Positions 1 through 11,092 of a stretch of DNA of 64,000 nt are shown here, piece by piece. The position numbers and the translations under genes are program-made. The stretch comes from Rhodoferax sp. OV413 (GTDB lineage Bacteria; Pseudomonadota; Gammaproteobacteria; Burkholderiales; Burkholderiaceae_C), in assembly GCA_945861785.1 (NCBI GenBank), contig CAMAWD010000004.1, positions 80,575 through 144,574 on the forward strand, written 5' to 3'. The notes beneath the pieces are model-generated. The model was not told where the DNA came from and did not search any database. It worked only from the letters and a program-made list of their open reading frames with translations. The stretch's first letter is position 1, and every line of letters begins with the position of its first letter.

Positions 1-1209
1 CCACAGACCTGGCGCAACGCTGTGGCTTCGTTGCTGGCGCTGGGCGTGCTTGGCGCTGTCACGATCGCGTCCTACCAGGACCTGGCCTCGCTGATGCGCA
101 ACCACAAGCACGTCCGTTTTCTGTTCAACCCGCTCAACGTGTTGTATGGCGGTGGCAAACTGGTGGCCCACACGCTGCCGCAGGCCAGCTTGACGCTGCA
201 AGCGATCGGGCAGGATGCACGCCCGGGGCCAACATACGCGGCGACAACACGCACGCCGCTTGTCGTTTTGGTCGTGGGTGAAACTGCGCGCGCCGCCAAC
301 TTCTCCCTGGGCGGTTACAGCCGCCAGACCAACCCGGAACTCGGGCAGTTGCGCAGCGACGGTGGCCTGACCTACTTCACGGACGTGCTTTCCTGCGGCA
401 CCAACACCCAGGCGTCCGTACCCTGCATGTTTTCGCATCTTGGCAAACAGGCCTACGAGGCCGGCCGCCAGCCGTTCGAAAACCTGCTCGACGTCTTGCA
501 CCGCGCCGGCCTTGCTGTTTTGTGGCTGGACAACCAGTCGGGCTGCAAGGGCCTGTGCGCGCGGGTGGACCAGGTCATCACGCGCACGCTGGACGACCCG
601 GCCCTGTGCGGCGGGGGCGAGTGTTTTGACGAGATCATGCTCAAGGGCCTTGACCAGCGTATTGCCGCGCTCGATCCGGCGCGCCGGGCGCGGGGTGTGG
701 TGGTCGTGATGCACCAGATGGGCAGCCACGGACCGGCCTACTACCGCCGTTCGCCACCGGCATTCAAGAAGTTCATGCCGGAATGCGCCAGCAACGTGCT
801 GCAGGACTGTCCGCGCGAGCAGCTGGTCAATGCGTACGACAACACGATCCTGTACACCGACCACGTGCTGGCGAGCACCGCCAGATGGCTGGACCGCGCA
901 GCGCGCGACCAGCCGCTCGACACCGCCCTGGTCTATGTGTCGGACCACGGTGAATCGCTGGGCGAGAACAACCTCTACCTGCACGGTTTGCCGTACGCGC
1001 TCGCTCCGCAGCAGCAGATCCATGTGCCGATGCTGACCTGGCTGTCAGGCCCGATGCAAAAACGCCTGGGCGTGCGGCAGGACTGCCTGCAAAAGAGCGC
1101 GACTGCCCCGCTGACCCACGACAACCTTTTCCATTCGATGCTGGGTTTGCTGGATGTCAACACAAGCGTCTACCTGCCGCGCCTCGACCTGTTCGCGGGC
1201 TGTCGCTGA
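1..1209 (+). CDS. eptA: Phosphoethanolamine transferase (EptA-like, sulfatase fold), truncated at the 5' window edge
   Basis: ORF open to the window start; motifs [40 protein letters not shown] and [18 protein letters not shown] typical of EptA-type enzymes. Confidence 0.85.
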   Translation, partial: PQTWRNAVASLLALGVLGAVTIASYQDLASLMRNHKHVRFLFNPLNVLYGGGKLVAHTLPQASLTLQAIGQDARPGPTYAATTRTPLVVLVVGETARAANFSLGGYSRQTNPELGQLRSDGGLTYFTDVLSCGTNTQASVPCMFSHLGKQAYEAGRQPFENLLDVLHRAGLAVLWLDNQSGCKGLCARVDQVITRTLDDPALCGGGECFDEIMLKGLDQRIAALDPARRARGVVVVMHQMGSHGPAYYRRSPPAFKKFMPECASNVLQDCPREQLVNAYDNTILYTDHVLASTARWLDRAARDQPLDTALVYVSDHGESLGENNLYLHGLPYALAPQQQIHVPMLTWLSGPMQKRLGVRQDCLQKSATAPLTHDNLFHSMLGLLDVNTSVYLPRLDLFAGCR

Positions 1210-1250
1210 CTCTTACAATTTACCGAACTCTCCACTACCAGCTGCACGCC

Positions 1251-2459
1251 ATGCAATTCATCCGCTTCTCCGAGCTCTGTGCCGAAGGCAAGGCCAACGG
1301 CAAGAGGGTGTTCATCCGGGCCGACCTCAACGTGCCCCAGGATGACCAGGGCAACATCACGGAAGACACCCGTATCCGGGCGTCGGTGGCTTGCATCCGC
1401 ATGGCTCTGGACGCCGGTGCGGCGGTCATGGTGACCTCGCACCTGGGGCGCCCCACGGAAGGCGCATTCACACCCGCCGATTCGCTTGCCCCGGTGGCCC
1501 GCCGGCTTGGCGAATTGCTGGGCCGCGATGTACCGCTGCTGGCAAACTGGGTCGACGGCGTGTTGCTCGACGGCAAGGCCCTGGCACCGGGCCAGTTGGT
1601 GATGCTGCAGAACTGCCGCGTCAACAAGGGCGAGAAGAAGAACAGCGAGGAGCTTGCGCGCAAGATGGCCGCCCTGTGTGACATCTTCGTGCACGACGCT
1701 TTTGGCACGGCGCACCGGGCCGAGGCCAGCACCTACGGCATTGCGCAGTACGCTCCCGTCGCGTGCGCCGGGCCGCTGCTGGCGGCCGAGATCGACGCAA
1801 TAACCCGCGCACTCAAGGCGCCCAGGCGTCCGCTGGTGGCGATCGTGGCGGGCTCCAAGGTGTCGACCAAACTCACGATCCTCAGGAGCCTGGCCGACAA
1901 CGTCGACCAGTTGATCGTCGGCGGTGGCATCGCCAACACCTTCATGCTGGCTGCCGGCATGCAGATAGGCAAGAGCCTCGCCGAGCCCGACCTGTTGCCC
2001 GAGGCGCGTGCCGTCATCGAGGCCATGAAGGCGCGTGGCGCTGCGGTCCCGATCCCGACCGACGTGGTGACAGCCAAGGAGTTCAAGGCCGACGCATTGG
2101 CCACGGTCAAAGCCGCGACCGACGTGGCCAGCGACGACCTGATCCTGGACATCGGCCCGCAGACCGCGCAGCGGTTGGCCGGGCAACTCAAGCTGGCCGG
2201 CACCATCGTCTGGAACGGACCGGTGGGCGTGTTCGAGTTTCCGGCGTTCGAAGGTGGCACCAAGGCCATCGCGCAGGCCATTGCCGAGAGCGCGGCGTTT
2301 TCGATTGCGGGCGGCGGCGACACCCTGGCTGCGATCGCCAAATACGCCATTGAAAAGCAGATCGGCTACATCTCGACCGGGGGCGGCGCGTTCCTGGAGG
2401 TGCTGGAAGGCAAGACCTTGCCGGCCTTCGAGATTCTCGCGAAGCGCGCCAAGGGCTGA
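1251..2459 (+). CDS. pgk: Phosphoglycerate kinase
   Basis: Full-length [43 protein letters not shown] motifs. Confidence 0.97.
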   Translation: MQFIRFSELCAEGKANGKRVFIRADLNVPQDDQGNITEDTRIRASVACIRMALDAGAAVMVTSHLGRPTEGAFTPADSLAPVARRLGELLGRDVPLLANWVDGVLLDGKALAPGQLVMLQNCRVNKGEKKNSEELARKMAALCDIFVHDAFGTAHRAEASTYGIAQYAPVACAGPLLAAEIDAITRALKAPRRPLVAIVAGSKVSTKLTILRSLADNVDQLIVGGGIANTFMLAAGMQIGKSLAEPDLLPEARAVIEAMKARGAAVPIPTDVVTAKEFKADALATVKAATDVASDDLILDIGPQTAQRLAGQLKLAGTIVWNGPVGVFEFPAFEGGTKAIAQAIAESAAFSIAGGGDTLAAIAKYAIEKQIGYISTGGGAFLEVLEGKTLPAFEILAKRAKG

Positions 2460-2465
2460 GTGTTC

Positions 2466-2484
2466 AGGCCGCACCCGGCGGCCT
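2466..2484. terminator. Stem-loop between pgk and pyk (AGGCCGC-acccg-GCGGCCT); possible weak terminator or attenuator
   Basis: Perfect 7-bp inverted repeat just after the pgk stop; a T-run lies about 13 nt further on, so not a canonical terminator. Confidence 0.35.
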
Positions 2485-2544
2485 GGCAACCGCCTGGTAA
2501 TTTTTTCCATGGGAAAATCCTTGGCATTACAAGGAGACTTCCCC

Positions 2545-3981
2545 ATGGCACTGCGCCGCGCCACCAAAATTGTTGCCACACTCGGTCCGGCATCGAGTGA
2601 CCCCGCCCTGCTGGAGCAGATGATCCGCGCCGGCGTGAATGTGGTGCGACTGAATTTCAGCCATGGCGTCGCGCAGGACCATATCGACCGGGCGCGGCTG
2701 GTGCGCGAAGCCGCGCATCGGGCTGGCCGTGAAGTGGCGATCATGGCCGACCTGCAGGGACCGAAGATCCGGGTCGGCAAGTTCGCGCAGGGCAAGGTGA
2801 TGCTCGAGGCCGGCGCCCCATTCGTATTGGACGCGGCACGCACCGAACTCGGTGATGTGACTGCCGTGGGTCTGGACTACAAGCCGTTGCCGCGCGAGGT
2901 CAAGGTCGGGGACACCTTGCTGCTCAACGACGGGCTGATCGTCATTGTCGTCAATGCGGTCCGGGGCGAGGCCATCCACACCACGGTCAAGCTTGGCGGC
3001 GAGTTGTCCAACAACAAGGGAATCAACAAGCAGGGCGGTGGGCTCACCGCCCCAGCCCTGACAGCCAAGGACATGGACGACATCCGCACCGCGATGCAGT
3101 TCCAGGCCGACTACGTCGCTGTGAGTTTTCCCAAGAATGCCACCGACATGGAGATGGCGCGCCAGTTGTGCAACGTGGCGGCCGCTGAATTCAACCACCG
3201 CCCGGGGCTGATCGCCAAGATTGAACGTGCCGAGGCGATCCCCAAACTGCTCGAGATCCTGCTGGCCAGCGACGGCATCATGGTGGCGCGTGGCGACCTG
3301 GCGGTCGAAGTTGGCAATGCTGCGGTGCCGGCCCTGCAAAAACGCATGATCAAGCTGGCCCGCGAGCACGACAAGGTGGTGATCACCGCCACCCAGATGA
3401 TGGAGTCGATGATCACCAACCCGGTGCCCACGCGGGCAGAAGTCAGCGACGTGGCCAATGCCGTGCTCGACGGCACCGACGCAGTGATGTTGTCGGCCGA
3501 GACCGCCGCCGGCAAATACCCGCTGGAGACGGTCGTGGAAATGGCCAAGATCTGCCATGCGGCCGAGGCCCACGACGTGGTCAAGCTCGATGCCGACTTC
3601 AGCGGCAAGATTTTTGCGCGCATCGACCAGTCGATCGCCATGGGTGCGTTGTTCACCGCCCACCACCTTGGCGCGAAGGCCATCGTCGCCATGACCGACA
3701 GTGGCTCCACCCCCTTGTGGATGAGCCGCCACCTGATCCAGATTCCCATCTACGCGTTCACGCCCCGGGTGGCGACGCAGCGCAAGATGGCGCTGTACCG
3801 CAACGTGCGCCCGCTGCTCAAGGACACCAGCGGCGACCGCGACACGGCACTGCAACAAGCCGAAAACGATCTCAAGTTGCGTGGCCTGATTCAGTCTGGC
3901 GATATCTACGCCATTACCTGTGGGGAGCCGATGGGTGCGCCCGGCGGCACCAACATGCTCAAGATCTGCCAGGTGGTTTGA
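2545..3981 (+). CDS. pyk: Pyruvate kinase
   Basis: MALRRATKIVATLGPASS start after an AAGGAG RBS; MADLQGPKIRVG, MVARGDLAVEVG, ATQMMESM motifs. Confidence 0.96.
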   Translation: MALRRATKIVATLGPASSDPALLEQMIRAGVNVVRLNFSHGVAQDHIDRARLVREAAHRAGREVAIMADLQGPKIRVGKFAQGKVMLEAGAPFVLDAARTELGDVTAVGLDYKPLPREVKVGDTLLLNDGLIVIVVNAVRGEAIHTTVKLGGELSNNKGINKQGGGLTAPALTAKDMDDIRTAMQFQADYVAVSFPKNATDMEMARQLCNVAAAEFNHRPGLIAKIERAEAIPKLLEILLASDGIMVARGDLAVEVGNAAVPALQKRMIKLAREHDKVVITATQMMESMITNPVPTRAEVSDVANAVLDGTDAVMLSAETAAGKYPLETVVEMAKICHAAEAHDVVKLDADFSGKIFARIDQSIAMGALFTAHHLGAKAIVAMTDSGSTPLWMSRHLIQIPIYAFTPRVATQRKMALYRNVRPLLKDTSGDRDTALQQAENDLKLRGLIQSGDIYAITCGEPMGAPGGTNMLKICQVV

Positions 3982-3994
3982 AGCCAGACCGGGC

Positions 3995-4720
3995 TCACGG
4001 CCGGTGTGAAGCCCGGGCAGGCGAGCCGAACCAGCGCCGCACCGGGGTGTGCTCGAGCAGCAGGTAGACACTCCCGGCGATGACCCAGCTCATCCAGCCG
4101 GTCCACAGGGTGTGGCTCATGTAGTGGGCGCCGCGTACCTGCTGGGCCAGGCCAATGGTTGTACCGGCCAATACGGTGACAGCCAGCCACACCAGGGCGC
4201 CACGGGGCGCACGCCCCCGAAGCCAGAAGTAGCCGGTGAAGAAGGCGAACGCCGCCGACGCATGCCCGGCGGGAAAACACAAACCTTCACCGCCGTCGGT
4301 TACACCCCAATTCCAGTGGGGTACATATGCGGCACGGCCACCGAACTCCGACAGTTCCCAGGGGCAACTGGTCAGGCTGCGGTTTTTCAGCAACCAGATG
4401 GCCAGGATGGTGACGAGGGTGCCGACCAGCAGGTGGATGCGTTCGCGCCGCGGCAACCTGCGCAATGGGCCGGCGGGCCACCAAATCGCGATCACCAGGC
4501 ACAGCTGCAAGGTCCAGGCAAGGCGGCGCGCGCCCTGGTGCAGCAGGCCAGAGAACAACCAGTGATCCCGGTAGGCGAAACCCGTGGCGGAGCCGAACCA
4601 GTGCGCCAGTGCCAGATCCTGCCCCAGCAGGTCCCATGCCGCCAGCACCAGCCCTGTCGCCATGGTCCAGGCGACAAGCTGCCAAGGTGAAGGGCGTGGC
4701 GGGGATGCTTCGTGGTGCAT
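3995..4720 (-). CDS. PAP2-superfamily membrane phosphatase
   Basis: GLCFPAGHASAAFAFFTGYFWLRG and QQVRGAHYMSHTLWTGW PAP2 signature; hydrophobic helices; start uncertain (4720 or 4804). Confidence 0.8.
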   Translation of the reverse strand: MHHEASPPRPSPWQLVAWTMATGLVLAAWDLLGQDLALAHWFGSATGFAYRDHWLFSGLLHQGARRLAWTLQLCLVIAIWWPAGPLRRLPRRERIHLLVGTLVTILAIWLLKNRSLTSCPWELSEFGGRAAYVPHWNWGVTDGGEGLCFPAGHASAAFAFFTGYFWLRGRAPRGALVWLAVTVLAGTTIGLAQQVRGAHYMSHTLWTGWMSWVIAGSVYLLLEHTPVRRWFGSPARASHRP

Positions 4721-4907
4721 CAGTGGCAGGCGGACAGGATGGTGCTGGCGGTGGCGAAGCTCGAAGGATACACGGCTGAAAAACTCGGCCCGGTGTGGTC
4801 GCAAAGTCGGGCTTCGCGCGCTAAAATTGAAATGGTTACGAGGTGGTTACGGTGGTTGTAACCAGCTTGCGTGACGTCAACACCTAACAAATATGGGGGG
4901 TCTCACC

Positions 4908-5972
4908 ATGGCACTCGTTTCGATGCGCGAACTGCTGGACCACGCCGCTGTCAACGGCTACGGAATCCCGGCGTTCAACGTCAACAACCTGGAACAGGTG
5001 CAGGCAGTCATGTCGGCCGCAGACGAGGTTGGCGCGCCGGTCATCCTGCAGGCCAGTGCTGGTGCACGCAAATATGCGGGCGAGTCCTTCATCAAGCACC
5101 TCATCCTGGCTGCGGTCGAGAGTTACCCGCATATCCCGTTGGTGATGCACCAGGACCACGGGCAAAGCCCCGATATCTGCCAGGGCGCGATCAACCTGGG
5201 ATTCAGTTCAGTCATGATGGACGGCTCGCTGATGGGCGATGGCAAGACGATTGCCAGCTACGACTACAACGTCGAGGTTACCCGCAAGGTGGTCGACATG
5301 GCGCATGCCACGGGTGTCACGGTGGAGGGCGAACTGGGCTGCCTCGGTTCGCTCGAGACCATGCGCGGCGACAAGGAGGACGGCCACGGCACCGACGCCA
5401 CCATGACCATGGAGCAGCTGCTCACCGACCCCGAGCAGGCGGCCGATTTCGTGCGCCGCACCCAGCTCGATGCACTCGCCATTGCCATCGGAACCAGCCA
5501 CGGCGCCTACAAGTTCACGCGCAAACCCACCGGCGACATCCTGGCCATCGAGCGCATCAAGGAAATCAACCGCCGCCTGCCTAACACCCACCTGGTGATG
5601 CACGGTTCGTCCTCCGTGCCGCAAGACCTGCTGGCCATCATCCGCCAGTACGGTGGCGACATGAAAGAGACCTACGGCGTGCCGGTGGAAGAAATCCAGA
5701 AGGCGATCCAGTTCGGCGTGCGCAAGATCAACATCGACACCGATGTGCGCCTGGCCATGACCGGGGCGGTGCGCAAGTACATGGCCGAGAACCCCGACAA
5801 ATTCGATCCACGCGACTGGCTCAAGCCGGCGCGCGAAGCGGCCAAGCAGATCTGCAAGCAGCGCTACCTGCAGTTCGGCTGCGAGGGCCAGGGCGGCAAG
5901 ATCAAGGGCCACAGCCTGCACATGGTGGCGCAGCAATATGCGCGGGGTGAACTGGCACAGGTCGTGCAGTAG
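4908..5972 (+). CDS. fba: Class II fructose-bisphosphate aldolase
   Basis: [57 protein letters not shown] motifs. Confidence 0.97.
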   Translation: MALVSMRELLDHAAVNGYGIPAFNVNNLEQVQAVMSAADEVGAPVILQASAGARKYAGESFIKHLILAAVESYPHIPLVMHQDHGQSPDICQGAINLGFSSVMMDGSLMGDGKTIASYDYNVEVTRKVVDMAHATGVTVEGELGCLGSLETMRGDKEDGHGTDATMTMEQLLTDPEQAADFVRRTQLDALAIAIGTSHGAYKFTRKPTGDILAIERIKEINRRLPNTHLVMHGSSSVPQDLLAIIRQYGGDMKETYGVPVEEIQKAIQFGVRKINIDTDVRLAMTGAVRKYMAENPDKFDPRDWLKPAREAAKQICKQRYLQFGCEGQGGKIKGHSLHMVAQQYARGELAQVVQ

Positions 5973-6060
5973 GCGATTGACGGCCGTGCTGCACCAGCGG
6001 TCGGCCGTGCCCGGCTGACGGAACATGCGGGACAATATTGCCTCGCAACACCGTCCCCCT

Positions 6061-6981
6061 ATGTCCACTCCAGCGCCCGCCCTCCACACCACCTCCCTCC
6101 ACAGCTTGCGGTTGCTCGCGCGCGGCAAGGTGCGCGACAACTATGCGGTCGGCACCGACCGCATCCTGATGGTCGCAAGCGACCGGCTCAGTGCCTTCGA
6201 CGTGATCTTGGGCCAACCGATCCCCGGCAAAGGCATGTTGCTGACCCGGATGGCGCTTTTCTGGTTCGATCGCCTGGGCCACATCTGTCCGAACCACCTT
6301 ACCGGCATCGACCCCGAGTCGGTGGTCGACCCATCGGAACGCGCGCAGGTGCGTGGCCGCTCGATGCTGGTCCAGCGGCTCGAGCCGATCCCGGTCGAGG
6401 CGGTGGTGCGGGGTTACCTCGCCGGCAGCGGCTGGAAGGAGTACCAGGCCGACCAGACCGTATGTGGCGTGCCCTTGCCTGCGGGGCTGCGCAATGCATC
6501 GAAGCTGCCTGAGCCCATCTACACCCCGGCCGCGAAAGCACAGGCCGGTGAACACGACGAGAACATCAGCTTCGAGCGCACGGTCGAGATCGTCGGCGCG
6601 GAGCTGGCAGAGCAGCTCCGCGCCACCAGCCTGGCACTGTACAAGGCGGGCGCGGAGTTCGCCCTGCAGCGCGGCATCATCATCGCCGACACCAAGTTCG
6701 AGTTCGGGCTCGACCCCGCAGGCCGGCTGGTCCTGATGGACGAGGTGCTGACGCCCGATTCCTCGCGTTTCTGGCCGATGGAAAGTTACCGCGAGGGCAG
6801 CAACCCGCCAAGCTACGACAAACAGTTCGTGCGCGACTGGCTGGAGCAGGTGCGTGTCGATGGCCAGCCCTGGAACAAACGACCCCCTGCACCCGTACTG
6901 CCGCAAGATGTGACAGACCACACTGCCGCGACCTACCGCGAGGCGCTCCAGCGTCTGACTGGCAGCACCGACCTGGGCTGA
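6061..6981 (+). CDS. purC: Phosphoribosylaminoimidazole-succinocarboxamide synthase
   Basis: [42 protein letters not shown] motifs. Confidence 0.96.
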   Translation: MSTPAPALHTTSLHSLRLLARGKVRDNYAVGTDRILMVASDRLSAFDVILGQPIPGKGMLLTRMALFWFDRLGHICPNHLTGIDPESVVDPSERAQVRGRSMLVQRLEPIPVEAVVRGYLAGSGWKEYQADQTVCGVPLPAGLRNASKLPEPIYTPAAKAQAGEHDENISFERTVEIVGAELAEQLRATSLALYKAGAEFALQRGIIIADTKFEFGLDPAGRLVLMDEVLTPDSSRFWPMESYREGSNPPSYDKQFVRDWLEQVRVDGQPWNKRPPAPVLPQDVTDHTAATYREALQRLTGSTDLG

Positions 6982-7008
6982 ACCGACCCGCTCACGGGCT
7001 TTTGTGCC

Positions 7009-8388
7009 ATGGCGCTTCGCGACCCCCTGCAGTTCCACGAAAGCCCCGCTGCCATTGCCTGGTGGTGCGCTGCGGGAGGCCGCACGCTGGTGTGGTTGAC
7101 GCCGCCATCACGCCGGCGCATGTTGTTGTCGCTGGCCGCACTCGGCGTGGGTACTGTCACCATGCTGCAGACGCTGGCCAAACACACAGGCCTGCCGCTG
7201 TCCACAGCTGCCTGGCAGCCGGTGCTGGTCGTGCTGGCGCAGTTCCTGTTGTTGTGGCTGGTTTACCGTGCCGCCATGTCCTATGCCCGCTTGCCCGGGC
7301 CGGTGCGCCGCCATCCGCAATGGGCGCTGCATGGCACCTACTGGCTGATGCTCGTCGTGTTGTGGGCAAGCACCCCTGAAGCAGGCCTTTGGCGTGCGGT
7401 GGTGTTCGGCCTGGCACTGCTCTACCCGGTGGTGATCTGGCGTTGCGCCTACATGGTCCTGGCCGGTCAGCATGGGCGCATGAAGGGCACCGGTATCACC
7501 GACCACTTGTTCTATCTCTGGCCGGCTTATGGCGGCTCCAACACCCCGTATGGCAAGGGCCTGGCCTATCTGTCACAAAACGAGGCCAGGACCACCGAAG
7601 AGCTGGCGCGTTCGCAACTGGCTGGCATCAAGCTGCTGCTGCTGGCCGTGGTCTGGCGCCTGGTGTTGACCTTGTTCGAGGGCACCGTGTACGGGTCTGG
7701 CAATGGCCTGACCCGGGCCATTGGTGGGCTCACTGTCGGGGTGCCTGAACTTTCGGTGTTGCTGGCGCAGCCGGGCCCGACTTCGCCCGTCCAGGGCTGG
7801 ATGAGCGTGTATTGCCAGTTGTTCGAGGACGTCCTGCGCCTGGCGGTCAAGGGCCACCTGATCGTGGGCATGTTGCGGCTGTGGGGCTTCAATGTTTTCC
7901 GCAACACCTACAAGCCCCTGCTGGCCGAGTCGGTGGTGGAATTCTGGAACCGCTTCTTCTACTATTTCAAGGAACTGCTGTCCACCTTCTTTTTCATGCC
8001 GACCTTCACCGGTGTTGGCAAGCGCTTGAAGCGTTGGCCGCGCCTGCGGTTGCTGGTCGCCGTGTTTGCCGCCGCTTTTGTGGGTAACGTGTACTACCAT
8101 GTCATCAAGGATGCCGCCGCGATGGCGCAGGGCCAGTTCTTGCAGGTGCTCCAGGCGCACCAGTCGCGCATGTTTTATTGCCTGCTGCTGGCGCTGGGCA
8201 TTTTTATCTCGATGCTGCGTGAGCAGAACCGCCGCGGGCAGGCGGTTGCGGCGGGCACCGCGCCGCGCTGGTTGCGCATCTTCGGCGTATGGACTTTTTT
8301 CAGCCTGATCTCGATCTGGAACACCGATGGTGGCGCCCCTTTCCTGAGACGGGTGGATTTTTTCCTGGGCCTGTTCTGTCTGGCATGA
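7009..8388 (+). CDS. Multi-pass membrane protein, putative MBOAT-like acyltransferase
   Basis: Many hydrophobic helices; EFWNRFFYYFKELLSTFFFMPTF resembles the MBOAT/DltB FWRRW region and a later NVYYHVI histidine; followed by AMP-ligase and ACP genes. Confidence 0.55.
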   Translation: MALRDPLQFHESPAAIAWWCAAGGRTLVWLTPPSRRRMLLSLAALGVGTVTMLQTLAKHTGLPLSTAAWQPVLVVLAQFLLLWLVYRAAMSYARLPGPVRRHPQWALHGTYWLMLVVLWASTPEAGLWRAVVFGLALLYPVVIWRCAYMVLAGQHGRMKGTGITDHLFYLWPAYGGSNTPYGKGLAYLSQNEARTTEELARSQLAGIKLLLLAVVWRLVLTLFEGTVYGSGNGLTRAIGGLTVGVPELSVLLAQPGPTSPVQGWMSVYCQLFEDVLRLAVKGHLIVGMLRLWGFNVFRNTYKPLLAESVVEFWNRFFYYFKELLSTFFFMPTFTGVGKRLKRWPRLRLLVAVFAAAFVGNVYYHVIKDAAAMAQGQFLQVLQAHQSRMFYCLLLALGIFISMLREQNRRGQAVAAGTAPRWLRIFGVWTFFSLISIWNTDGGAPFLRRVDFFLGLFCLA

Positions 8389-8421
8389 GCTGGCACCAAC
8401 TTTTGGAGGCAATCGAACACC

Positions 8422-9942
8422 ATGTTTCTTGATCTGCAAGTGGGAAACCTCTGCGAGCCCATCAGCGGCCGCTCCTGGGACCGCGCCGCGATTCAGCGCG
8501 AGGTCGGTCTGCGTGTGGCCCGTTTCCAGCGCCATGGCCTGGCGCGTGGCGACCGCGTGTTCCTGCCGTTCGGCAACCGGCTGGAGTTTTTTGCCGAACT
8601 GCTCGCAATCTGGCAACTGGGCGCCTGTGCCGTTCCCATCGACGCACGGCTGACGCCGTTCGAGGTGACAACGCTGGTGGGCGCTGCCAAACCACGCATG
8701 GCCGTGGTGGACGACGCGACCGATGCCGCCGTGGTCAGCGCCCTGGCCGGGGTGGCGGTGCCCACCGTCAGCACGCTTGACACCGGCGACGTGTTGGCCA
8801 CGGCAGGCCTGAGCCACCTGGACGACGACGCGCTGATCCTGTTCACTTCCGGCTCGACCGGCGCACCCAAGGGCGTGGTGCATACCCACCGCTCCTTGCG
8901 CGCGCGCTGGGTCTCCTTGCGCGATGCGCTGGGCGTGGCCGACTTTGCCCGCACACTGTGCCTGCTGCCCACGCACTTCGGCCACGGCCTGATCTGCAAC
9001 TGCCTGTTCCCCTGGCTCTGCGGGCAGGACCTTTTCATCACGCCACCGTTCCGCCCCGACATCCTCATGCGCCTGGGCAAGATCCTCGACGACAACCGCA
9101 TCACCTTCATGTCCTCGGTGCCCTCGGTCTGGAAGGTGGCGCTCAAGCTGTCCAAACGACCGCAGGCCGGCACGCTCCGGCGTGTGCATGTCGGCTCGGC
9201 GCCGCTGTCGGCCCACATCTGGGAAGACATCCGCGCCTGGACCGGCACGCGCCAGGTCTGCAATGCCTACGGCATCACCGAGACCGGCAGCTGGGTGGTG
9301 GGCCTGGCCAATGCCGATGTTCCTGCCGAGGATGGCCTGGTGGGTGAAGGCTGGGGCGCCGTGGTCAAGGTGCTGCGCACGTCGCAAACCACGGCCCCGC
9401 TCACGGCCGATGCCGAATGCGCCGTGGGCGAGTCCGGGTATGTGTGGCTCAACACGCCGGCCTTGATGAAAGGGTATTTCCAGCGTGACGACCTGACCAA
9501 TGCTGCGGTGATCGACGGCTGGTTCTTCACCGGCGACATCGGCATCCTGAACGAACAAGGGCAACTGGTGCTCAAGGGCCGCGAACGCGACGAGATCAAC
9601 AAAGGCGGCATGAAGATCTACCCGGGCGACGTCGATGCCGTGGTGGAGCGTTTTGCGCAGGCCAACGATGTCTGCACCTTTGCGCTCGACGACGACATCT
9701 ACGGACAGATCGTGGGCATCGCGGTGGTACTGCCCGACAGCTCCGACGCCACGGTGCGCGCTCTGCACGCCTGGATGACCAGCCACCTTGCCGAACCCAA
9801 AATGCCCAGCCGTTGGTGGGTGGTGGAGGAGATTCCGCGCACCTCGCGCGGCAAGATCAACCGCGAGGCCGTCAACGCCGCTTGCACGGGCAAACCGGCG
9901 CTCGACCTGGTGCGCATACTGAGCGGGGCGGCGTCCCAATGA
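8422..9942 (+). CDS. AMP-dependent acyl/amino-acid ligase (adenylate-forming enzyme)
   Basis: LILFTSGSTGAPKGVVHTH, NAYGITETG, WFFTGDIG, KGRERDEINKGGMKIYP and SRGKINRE (A10 lysine) adenylation motifs. Confidence 0.9.
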   Translation: MFLDLQVGNLCEPISGRSWDRAAIQREVGLRVARFQRHGLARGDRVFLPFGNRLEFFAELLAIWQLGACAVPIDARLTPFEVTTLVGAAKPRMAVVDDATDAAVVSALAGVAVPTVSTLDTGDVLATAGLSHLDDDALILFTSGSTGAPKGVVHTHRSLRARWVSLRDALGVADFARTLCLLPTHFGHGLICNCLFPWLCGQDLFITPPFRPDILMRLGKILDDNRITFMSSVPSVWKVALKLSKRPQAGTLRRVHVGSAPLSAHIWEDIRAWTGTRQVCNAYGITETGSWVVGLANADVPAEDGLVGEGWGAVVKVLRTSQTTAPLTADAECAVGESGYVWLNTPALMKGYFQRDDLTNAAVIDGWFFTGDIGILNEQGQLVLKGRERDEINKGGMKIYPGDVDAVVERFAQANDVCTFALDDDIYGQIVGIAVVLPDSSDATVRALHAWMTSHLAEPKMPSRWWVVEEIPRTSRGKINREAVNAACTGKPALDLVRILSGAASQ

Positions 9943-10199
9943 GTGCATCCACGGAGCAATTGCTGGCCGACCTGAAGCAGTTTTTGCGCACCATCCAGAA
10001 ACCCAACCGGCCGGTCGAGAGTGTGGGTGTTGACGAACGCTTGGTCGCCTCCGGGCTGGTCGACTCCCTGGCCATCATGCAGATCGTGGTGTACCTGGAA
10101 GAGCAGTACGGGGTCGACTTTGCTGCCAGCGGCTTCGATCCGGACCGGCTTGCAACGATGGGCAGCATCGTTGAATTGATCGAGGAAGCGCGGTCCTGA
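9939..10199 (+). CDS. Acyl carrier protein (phosphopantetheine-binding)
   Basis: 86 aa; GLVDSLAIMQIVVYLEEQYGV contains the DSL Ppant-attachment motif; ATGA overlap with the upstream ligase. Confidence 0.88.
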   Translation: MSASTEQLLADLKQFLRTIQKPNRPVESVGVDERLVASGLVDSLAIMQIVVYLEEQYGVDFAASGFDPDRLATMGSIVELIEEARS

Positions 10200-10237
10200 G
10201 TGCTGTGGTCGCACCGCCGGGTTCACCGCCGGCGACC

Positions 10238-10645
10238 TCACCCATTGCCCCACAGCTTGAAGGGAACGTACGGTGCAGCATTGGTGAAGTCCTTGTCCAC
10301 CGACAACAGGGTAAGCCCGTAGCGTCCGCAAAGCTGAATGAGCAATGCGTCTATGGTGCCGACTTGCACCCCGTTCCTGCGACACAGGTTTCTGACTTCA
10401 GCAGCACCAATGTGATCCAGCCTGTCAGGCTGGATCAGCGGCAAAGCACCGAAACGCCCGATGATTGCCTCCCTGGCTTGCGGACCATTGAAACCTTGCA
10501 GAAGCTCCTGCAAGACCAAGCCGGTCGTGACGACTGAATCGGCGCCATCGAGCGCCTCACGCAGCGCGATGACCTGTCTGGATTCGCTGGGGCCGTCCCG
10601 CCTGAGGGCAAGGGACCATACGCTGGTGTCGACGAGTAAAGTCAC
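10238..10645 (-). CDS. vapC: PIN-domain ribonuclease toxin, VapC family
   Basis: LLVDTSVWSLALRRD, VLQELLQG, VGTIDALLIQLC, LLSVDKDF PIN motifs; GTG start overlaps the antitoxin stop. Confidence 0.85.
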   Translation of the reverse strand: MTLLVDTSVWSLALRRDGPSESRQVIALREALDGADSVVTTGLVLQELLQGFNGPQAREAIIGRFGALPLIQPDRLDHIGAAEVRNLCRRNGVQVGTIDALLIQLCGRYGLTLLSVDKDFTNAAPYVPFKLWGNG

Positions 10646-10842
10646 CACCGTGAACGTTCCGCCTTGTAGTCGTAGGCGGCGTCCCACTCGAGCTTTCCGA
10701 ACAGCTCCGAAACGCGCCTCTGCTCGCGCCTGGCGATGAACTCCCTCAGGGCAAGCGTTACGGCCGCCTTCTTCGTAGGCTCCCCACTGGCTGCGACGAC
10801 GCGGTCAAGTAGATCAGGATCCAGAGCGAGATTGGTGGCCAT
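10642..10842 (-). CDS. vapB: VapB-type antitoxin
   Basis: MATNLALDPDLLDRVVAASGEPTKKAAVTLALREFIARREQRRVSELFGKLEWD; located directly 5' of vapC. Confidence 0.85.
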   Translation of the reverse strand: MATNLALDPDLLDRVVAASGEPTKKAAVTLALREFIARREQRRVSELFGKLEWDAAYDYKAERSRW

Positions 10843-11092
10843 ATGTAGCACTCCTTGTGTAAGAGTCTACACATTGCGGCGTCTGAGTGCAAACTGCTGC
10901 ACCTTGACTTCGCCACCTGACGTCAGAGCTCAGCCCACGCCGAAGGTGGTCGTACGGGGTGAGTTGGCAAGTTGAATTTGCCAGCATTCCTTCCAGTGTC
11001 CATGGTGTGCGCGTGACCTGCGGCGTGGTCAGGGCAGACCAAACTGCCCGGAGATATTTTCTGTGTTGGTGACTGGTGGGGATTTGGGGTTC

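Noticed and set aside
1170-2843. 557-aa minus-strand ORF opposite pgk
   Set aside because: Antisense shadow of pgk
7573-9948. 791-aa minus-strand ORF opposite the membrane protein and AMP-ligase
   Set aside because: Antisense shadow; ligase motifs are unambiguous on the plus strand
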